Shown here: one piece after another, positions 1 through 9,400 of the stretch | Layout of the letters: every line of letters begins with the position of its first letter | How positions within the stretch are numbered: the stretch's first letter is position 1 | Assembly (NCBI GenBank): GCA_032251435.1 | Contig: JAVVEH010000027.1 | Span: 1-58,114 of the forward strand | DNA length: 58,114 nt | Origin: JAVVEH01 sp032251435 | GTDB lineage: Bacteria > Verrucomicrobiota > Lentisphaeria > Oligosphaerales > MVZH01 | Direction of reading: 5' to 3' | Notes under the pieces: model-generated | Seen by the model: the letters and a program-made list of their open reading frames with translations, nothing else | What the model was told of the DNA's origin: nothing | Database searches by the model: none | Position numbers and translations under genes: made by a program

Positions 1-400
1 TGCCGTCAACGGACAACTGACTCGCGCGGCTGCTGACAGCCACATCCACCAGCGGTTGCATCGCCGACGTGTCATCAAGAATATCCTGAATCTTGGCCGC
101 TTCGGTTACGAGACCGTCAACGGACAACTGACTCGCGCGGCTGCTGACAGCCACATCCACCAGCGGCTGCATCGCCGACGTGTCGTCAAGAATATCCTGG
201 ATCTTGGCCGCTTCGGTCACAATGCCGTCAACGGACAACTGACTCGCGCGGCTGCTGACAGCCACATCCACCAGCGGCTGCATCGCCGACGTGTCGTCAA
301 GAATATCCTGAATCTTGGCCGTTTCGGTCACAATGCCGTCAACAGACAACTGACTCGCACGGGAGCTGACAGCGACATCCAAATTCGACGATACAAGCCC
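1..400 (-). repeat. 111-bp tandem repeat inside the giant CDS
   Basis: Near-identical units recur at exactly 111-bp spacing (a shared landmark at about 3, 114, 225 and 336), encoding a 37-residue unit with the core SSRASQLSVDG and IQDILDDTSAMQPLVD. The array continues past the left edge, so the copy number is unknown. Near-identity at DNA level suggests recent expansion or homogenisation. The last unit (about 340-400) is diverged. Confidence 0.95.
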
Positions 401-3400
401 TTCTATGATGCCTGTGTCGGTCAGGATGCTTTGAATCTTATCCGTTTCCGGTTTCACATCGGCGTAGAGCGTGTCGACATCGACATTGGTGACAGTCAGC
501 ACCATGCTGTCGCGGACCGTGTCGCTGGTGCGGACAACCTCGACCATATACTCGCCCACTGGCCAAGCGACATCCGGGGTCCCGGCATCAGTGTCATCAT
601 CATACAGTAATGGCAGGTCTAATTCATAGATTCCCGTGGTACCCACCTCAGTCATGCCCACGGTTCCAAAAATGGGATCATAGTTGCTTATTCCAGCCCC
701 CGGTCCGGTCGTCGGTTTATAGACATTGACAGCGATTTGACTGCCAATGCCGGTGGTTGACTTCACCCGGATGGTGACTGTCGTGCCGGTTTTCACCGCT
801 TTATTCCGTGACACGATGGAGAAACCGGAGCCGATGGTCGACGAAATGCCCGCCGTATCGGCTTTCACCGCGGCGATATCATCGCGGATCGCGCCAATCA
901 AACCGGCGTCCGCGGCGTCCGCGGGATCCCCCAGCAGGGACTCGGCCAGGTTGACCACATCCTCACGGCCGTCTCCGTCGGCATCCACACCGGTTTTGCT
1001 CACCACGGCATCCACCACATCGTCCAGATCCGCGGCCAGATCATCCACTTTGGCGTGCAGGCTGTCGGGGGTGTTTCCCCCACTGACTGCGGGTAGCGCG
1101 CTCGTGTCGCCGGGAACTCCCACGGCGGTGCGCAGGCCAGCGACACCCGTGCGGATTTCTTCTTGAGCGACGGGCACGCGCAGGGAGTAGGCGACCCCGG
1201 AGCTGTAGACAGCGGCGTTGTAGGTCACATCAACTTTGGCGAAGTAGACTTTGGCGCGGTCCAGATTGGTGGGATTCCAGGTCAACCAGAACACACCGGT
1301 GGCATCTGGCGGAGTCTTGGTCAGCGGAGTGCCCGCGACCACGGTTCCAGCTTCGTCATAGATCGTCACCGTGGTTGATGTCGGTGCGTCAAGAATCTTG
1401 CCGCCGCGTTCCAGCCAGGTGTTGATGCGGAACATATCCGCCCCGTCTTTGGTGTCATAGTCAAAGTTGCCCATGACGTGATATTCAAAGTCCGTCTGAG
1501 ATTGGATCATGCGGACTTCAATTTCTTTGTCCGCGTTCGCCTGCCAATTGAGCACGGTTTTATCGAAATAGCCTTCCCGGATCCAGGTTGTGGTATAGGA
1601 TCCGAACGCATATTCCCGGAGCACCGGTGATGTCAATCCCACGGCGGCCCAGCCGCTGGAGTCGTTGACGGCGAGATTATCCAGCTCCGTGCCGGTCAGG
1701 TCATCGACGATTTTCCAGGTGATGTCGTAATTCCGGATTTCGAACGGCTGGGCGGAAATGACTTTCGCCCCCGTGGCGTCGCTCCCGTCCGCGTTCACAT
1801 GGCGCACCCGGAATTTCACCAGATTCGATTCCAATATCGGTACCGTCCAGGGGTACGGTTCATTGGCGGTAATGGTGAAGCCGTCGCCGGCATCCGCGTA
1901 AACCGGCTCAATGACTGTCCAGTTTTGATACAAGGGCGCGTCTGTGGAATAAGCGAACTCGACATGTCCAGCCGTCCCGTAGGTCGACCACGTCACATCG
2001 ACCGCGCTATTGGTATAGAGGGTCTCGCCGCCATTGGGGAAACTGAGTTCAAAGCGCGGCCCCACCACAAAGGCGGGTGTCGTGTCTTCCAATCCGTCCG
2101 TCGTTTCCCTCACCGTGATGGTGTAATTGTAATCACCGCCGGCGATAAGGTCCGGCACAAACCAATCGATTGTGAACAAATTGGTGCCCGGGTTATAATC
2201 CCATTCATATGCGAGATTCGTGGACACATTGATGCCAGCCGTTGGATCCCCTGGATCCGTCGGGTAAATCTGTGTCACCGGCGCGCCGGAGCCAGCCAGT
2301 TCGCACGTGACCTGCCACGTTTCCGCGCCGGTGACGACCCCCGCTTTCGCCCACGTGATGCGGTAGTATGTGCCAATGCCCAACAATTCCCCGGCACCTG
2401 GCTTGCTGACACCAATCTGGGGAGTGTTAAATAATTGGAACGCTTCCGACGTGCCGGCATAAACCGGCGGGGTCACTTGATCCACTTCCCTGACAACGAC
2501 TTGAATATCCAACGGATACGCGGCGCCGCCACTGACATCCGTAATCGGATCCCAGATATATTCTCTGTCCGTGGCGGGCAATCCCGTCACCAAAGGCGCT
2601 TGGGGAGTCCCGTTGACAATGAGCACAATTTCGAGATTGCCGTTTCCGGCGGCGTCCCAGCGGATGACACCTTCACTGCCCACCGCCCACAGGCTTGTCG
2701 CCGTGGGCTGGGTGACAGTGATGCCCTGCACCGAAAAGGCTTTCGAAGCGGTTTGGAGAGTCGTGTCCGACAAGGCGATGATCACGCCGGTCCCGTCAGC
2801 GGGAATAACATCCGGCTGGATCGTCCAGTCAAAGGTTCCGGCGGTGATGTTCAACGGGGTTCCGCCATTGAGAGGTGTCCCGGGATTCAGGGGGTCAAAC
2901 GCTCCGTCCGGGGAATAGTACAGGTTAAGCGTCGTGCCCGCCGCGGCCTGGGTCCACTGAATTTGCAGTGAATCGCCATGGGCGTACGTGCCCCCGGCGA
3001 CCGGGTTATCAATCCGAATGCCTTTAACCGTCACGATTTGGGATCGCGCTTCATACCCATTATCGGCGATAGCATCTCCATTGCCGCCGTCTCCAGGGTT
3101 CCCGGTATCCGCGGAAACAACCACAACACGGAACTTGGGTTCGATCGTTCCTCCGTCCGGCGCGCTGGGCGCGGTGACATACGGATCAACCGTCCACGTG
3201 TAGCTGCCCTTGCCGTCAGCGACACCGGTGTCAATGGCGACCTCCGCTTTTAAGAGGACTTCATCGGCGGGATCGCCCGTCGGCGTGTAATAAATATCAA
3301 CCGTCGCGGCGGGGTCATTCAGCAAGCCCGCGCTCACCCACTCAATGGTCGCGTTCGTTCCTTGCGTCAAGACAGCGCCGGCCAGCGGTTTGGTCACGGT

Positions 3401-6400
3401 CAATCCCCGCAGAGTAAAACTTTCACTGTCATCTTGATAGGTCCCGTCCGGGCCGTCCACGACCACCCGAACTTTCGCCGTCTGGGAAGGAACCAGATCC
3501 GCCGGGATGTTCCAGGTTCGATTCGATTGATTAAAGTCAATCTCATTATTTGTGAACGAGCCGATGAGGACCGTATCATCAAAATTCCCCGTCACTGAGT
3601 AGTATACATCCGCCAGATCGTCGCCAGAACCCGCCGCGTACCAGGTGATTTTTTTTGAATCCCCCAGGGTCCATTGGTCCGTTGACGCGGGGGATTCCAC
3701 AAAAACCCCGGCGATCGTGAAAACAGGAGACTCGGCGTCAATCCGCTCATCCGTCGTAGCGCCATCGCCATCGATATCCGGCGGATATTCAGCGATAATC
3801 CGCACTTTCGCCGATGGTGTCGGACGCATGTCTTTGGTCGCGCTGCCGTAGAAAATCGCCGGCGTGAAGGACAAAGAGCCCCCGGCGAACGGATACCCGC
3901 TCACTCCCACATACCACGTGGCGGCACCGCCGCTGTAGGCATCCAGTGTGTACTCAAAACGGAGGAAGTCCTGTGTCGGAATTGACGTTGTGTAAGCGGA
4001 TGTCCACTCAACCAATTCCGTGCTTGTGATTTCCCAGGCGTAATTCTCGACCGGCCGATCGATTCTGGCGCCGGGGAAGACCAGCAGGTCGGACACCGCG
4101 TACAAGTCAATCGTCGGGTCATTATTTTCAGACAGCTTCAAGCGGACAAACCGGGCGGGATCATCCGGCACCGTGAGGGTGAAGGTCTGGTTGCCAATCT
4201 CATTAATATCATTGGCGATAATGACCGTGTCGCCATTCGTATCCGTGTAGAGTTTCCACACCGCCTCCTCTTCCGTGAACGGCACGTCACTAATCGCGTA
4301 ATAGAGCACTAAGTTGTCATCCACACCGGACGCCACCCACACCAAATCCCGTTGTTTGCGCACTTGCCATAAGGCGTCGGCCACGGGTTGGACAAACTGC
4401 ATCCCGGCCACTTGCGCGGGCACCGTCTTGGTCAGTTTGGCGTTGTCCAGATCAATAGTGTTCGGATCCGTGTTTGAGACAATGCGGATTTCCGTATCCG
4501 GTGTCAACTCAAAGGTCGCGGGATCGATATACCAGTCAAAGGTGTTGACCTTACCATCCCACGTCGCGGGATCCGGCAAGCCGCCGGCCCACTGATCCAA
4601 ATCGGTATTCGGATTAAGCACCGCGTCCGCGGGGTTGCCGTCGATATCCTTAACCGTGGTCCAAGCCCCCCATGTGGCGCCGCCATCGAGACTTTGCCGG
4701 GCCTGGATCGTGACCGTGTCCGCGTCGGGCGCGCCGACCGTCACCCACTTGAGTGTTTCAACGACACCGGACTGTAATTTTTGTGAAGGGGCCGGGGCCA
4801 TCACGGTCATCCCGGCAATCGTGAAGACATCCCGGGAAACATCATTCGCCGGGGGGAAGAAAGCGCTAAAGACTTTGACTTTCGCCTTGTAGCTATAAAT
4901 GAAGCTGCCGTTCATCATGGCCGCGCGCGTCACTTCCGGCACCGCCCACGGGGGAATGTAGTCAGGATCCCCGGGGGCGCCTGTCGGTTCATTCAACTGT
5001 CCCGGTTTGTTCGGCATCCCTGACATAAAGTCCGGCGTGCCAATCGGGGGGATATCCGGCGCGGTGCAAGGCTTGTACACCGGTGAGCCGACGGTCGCGT
5101 CAATCGTGTATTCGGCGGTGGCCACACTGCCGGAACCGCTGGAAGCCAGCCATTTGATCGGTTCCTCAAATCCGCTGTACACCACATTGTCATCATGAAC
5201 CGCGTCATCCCCATCCGGACGGAACACGTCGAAACCGTCTTTCAGATCAAAGGAGTCGCTGATTTCATAAATGAGGGTTTCATAGCCTGTCCGTTTATCG
5301 GTCACGCGCACCAGCATGGGCGCGGCGGCGGGGGCGACGACACCGGCGGGCAAGGTGCTGGGAACTTTCCAGTTTTCAAACAGCCCCGTATTAGAGTTCA
5401 AGGCGGTTTCGGCGGGGACATCAGACGCGTCCCCGTCAATAATCCCGTCGCGGTCCACATCCTGTTCACAGATGATCCAGGTCGCGCCGGCGTCAAGGCT
5501 GTACTCGATCTTCACTCTGGTGTCAGGGACAACCCTGACATCGCTGTCAGCGTACGTCCAGGTGATGTCGTACAAATTCCCGGTCAGCACGGTCACGCCG
5601 GCTGTGGGAAAGGTGAGGTCGTAAAGCGGGAGCAGCGCGTCGTTATCCGCGTCCGAATCATCATAGAGGCTCAGATCCGCGGCGGCTTCCACCCGGATGC
5701 GGAACTGTTCTGACGGTCCGGCGGGAGCGGCCTGCGCGGCGATCTCCACAGGGATGGTCCAATTGTAGACATAATGGCCGGCGCCGTCCGGGGTGACGGT
5801 GACATTCGTGGCGATGGCTGTCCAGATCACGTCGTCATCCAAATTAAGCGGATCGTCAGCGGGATTGGGCGTTGAATAGTAAATATTCCATTGTTCCGGC
5901 CGCGGTTTGCCAGTGGTGGCTTGCATCTCCACATCCCACTCGATGTCGTAGGGTTGGCCGATCCACCACTGTTCAGCGCCATTGGGCATGGTGACCGTCG
6001 CTTTCCCGGATGCGTAATTAAGCGTCACCGTATCCAATTCCACGACCACCGATCCGTTGGAAACGAGGAAGGCCTGGAAGAAGAACGTTCCCGGGCCTTT
6101 TTCGTCGTAGAACCGCCAGATGTTCGCGCTGATTTCAGATGCGGAATTTGTGTACAGGTCGTAGGTGTAGTCCGCTTCCCCGACCAGGGCGGAGTCGTCC
6201 CAGCTATTGCCGTCCCAGTAATACCAGTTGACCGGATTGGGCTCAACCGCGTCGTCCGGCACCACAGAGACGCGGTAGCGGACTTCGCCACCCACTTGCG
6301 GGTCGGGGCCGAGTTCCTGCTGGAAATTCCACAAATACCCCGTGTACGCCTGTCCTATCTTATTGACGACATAGGGGCCGCCGGCGGGATAGAGCGCCTT

Positions 6401-9400
6401 GGTGATCTGCACGCCATCCACAACCGGCGTAATGGATGGATCTTCGGTCGCCATTTCCAGTTGATAGCGGAAAAATTTATAGATGCCTCCCAGTTCAAGC
6501 GCGCTCGGCGTGGTGATAATGTAGTCACCCGCTGTTCCGTCCGCGCCGGTCCACACTGGCGGTTGCCCGGCGGTCTGTTCAACGGCGACTTGGAATCGCA
6601 TGCTGGCCACGCCGCGGTTATAGAGATTCAAGACTTCAGTGTTAGCCAGCGCGCGCCCGAAGATAGCGACTTCATCCAGCGTGCCGCCGACATAGCCACT
6701 GCCCGTCGTCCCCATCATTTCAAAGCCTTCGGCGGGATCAATAATGAGTCCACCCGGTCCGGTTTCCTCGACAGCGACCACCCGGCCGTTGGCATAGCTG
6801 GTGATCAAGCCCGTCGACGCGTCATAGGTGAAGGCCAGATGATTCCATTCATTCACGGTCACGTTTCCGGGAATGTAGATATTCGCGCTGCCATGCGACC
6901 CGTTGGCTTTGAGGATCTGCAATCCCAGCGCCGTGCTGAAATCACCGAACATACGGACCCGGTAGGGAGCGACACCCTCGCCGCCGGTCCGGCCGACGAT
7001 GGTCGCATTGGCGCCATTGAAACTTCCGGTGGGCTTAATCCACAAAGAAATGGTCAGGGACGACACGTCCAACCCATCGAAATGGCTAATATTCACCCGG
7101 TTGGACAGGGAATCCGAAAAATCCAAGGCCTGATCAAATTTTCCGGGTGCCCCGTAGGCACCGTTGAATGTTCCAACCGTGCCCGAGAAGGTTTCAGTCA
7201 CCCCGGTTCCGGCAAGATCATCCAGATGCCAGAGAGCGGCCAGGCCCAGATTGCCAGTCTGATCCGTGTAACGTTGATAAATATCACTGGGTGTCAGCGC
7301 TGTTTGGAAAAGCGCGAGTTCATCGATAAGGCCCCGCCACTTAAGCCCCGCCGCCCCCGCCGAGCCGTCCTGGCCGATGTAGGTTGCCCCCGCCGGGCTG
7401 ATGGCGCTCGGCACGCCGACGGTCACCGTGACATCTTTCGCTCCGTCCACATACATCGCCGCCTGAGCGCCACTGGTGACCACACAGACAATCTGATGCC
7501 AGACCCCATCACTGATCAACCGGGTTCCCGTCAGCGTGACGGGAGCGCCGTCATTGAGCGTCAATTCCGGCCGACCGTCAGCCGTCATCCGCAGGGCGTA
7601 ATACACGCCCCCGTCATTATTGGATAAAACCGGGACCACGCCGACGGGCGCGCCGCCATCCCAGCGAACCCAGACGGAGAAGGAAAGTCCGTTAGCGCCC
7701 AACGCGAAATCCGCCGCGCCGCCGGATCCGGTTAAACTCAGCGCCGCGCCGCCATCAAACACCGCGCAGCCGTCGCCAAGTTTTTGCAAGCTCGTGTCCA
7801 CGCCGACAATGCCGCCCTCCTCGGTTCCGCCATAAACGCCCACACTGTCCGCGAAGGGTTTGACATCCAGATGATGCAAACTGACGAGTCCGCTCTCCCC
7901 GCCGGAAAAAGGCAGTCCGTCCGCGCCGCCGGGAATAGCGTTGGAATAGCCGGGATCGCCTTCTCCCCAGGCTAAATTGACCCAGCCAATGGGATTGATA
8001 TGCTGGAATTCGCCGGAGGTGTAGTTTTGATATGCGGGACCGACATAGCGCGGGGCGTTCCCGTACACTGACCCGATTTCATCAAAGGCCAGGCTGCGGT
8101 CGTAGACGACCACTTCGTCAATCAGGCCATTAAAGAAATTGCTCTGGCCCACATCGGTCCAAACCGCCCCGAAAGTCAACCAGGGATTCACACTGTCGTA
8201 AGGCGTGTCCGTGCCCACACGCTCATAAACCTGAACGCCATCGGCATACAGTTTCATGCGGGCGCCTTCCCGCACCATGGCCACATGGTGCCAGGCCCCA
8301 TTGTTAAATTCTTCGCCAATCGGGGCGGAGGCCGCAATCTGATCGCTCTCCACCAGCAATCCGCCGGTGGCGGCATCAATCCCCAAGCGGACGAAGGGGT
8401 TGCCACCGCCGCCCACCGTGCCGCGGGAGAACAGATCACCCGGCGCCGCGGCGCTGGTTTTAAACCAAAGCATGACGGTGAAGTCGGCTTTGCCAACGCC
8501 CGCGGCGTTGGCGCTGTTAATCTGAAAATACGTTGTGGCGCCATCAAACAGAGCGGCATGGGTTCCGAACCGGGAATCGGGATCGAAACCGACAACCGCG
8601 TCCACGGTTGAAATCGCCCCGTTGGCCTCGGCGGTGCTATCGTCCAAGTGGAACAGAGCCGCTTGTCCGCGCTCGCCCGGCGCACTGGGCGCGGCCCCGG
8701 CGGCTGACAAGTCGGCCAGCCGGATTTGGTCGGCGTACCATTTGACCGTGTCATTGTCATACGTGCCGTCGTCAAATCCATCCGACCCACTGACACCAAA
8801 CGTCGATCCGCCATTATACGTCAAGGTGACATTCCGGATGCCGGGTGAGGTCTCTCCCCCGAATCCGACCAGCCCCGCGCGGAATTGCAGGTAACGGCCG
8901 TTCAGACCGCCGGGAACCGCCGTCAAATTATTGCCACCGGCTGAGGTGAAATACGTGTCGGCCGTTCCGTCCGGTCCGACAAAGTCACCGCTCAAGGGCA
9001 GGAAATCGCCCACCCGGCACTGGAACTGGATGGCGCCAATCCCGAAACTTTTACTCTGCAGGTTGTAGAAATACTCAATTTCCGGGGCTGAGAGCGCCCG
9101 GCCGCTGAACAGCGCCAGCTCATCCAGCGCCCCGGCGAAGGTGTCTCCGCCAGTCAACGCGTTCGACGCATAGCTGATGGTGTTCCCGGCCAACGCGCCG
9201 CGGGCGGCCAGCTTGGCATTCACATAAATGCTGACTTCCTCCGAATCCTTGACCACCGTGACATGCGTCCAGCCACCGGCGGGCACGGAACCCAAGGGCG
9301 TGCTGACCATGGCGTCCCGCAAATCCGTACCGGTGCCATCGCCACTGGCCCACGTAATGCTGTAGGGGCTTTGCCAGGATTCCGCCCGGCCATAATAAAT

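Noticed and set aside
5891..7627. 578-codon plus-strand frame and many smaller plus-strand frames between 1 and 11 kb
   Set aside because: They are antisense to the giant LamG gene, have no recognisable domains and follow the codon structure of the minus strand.
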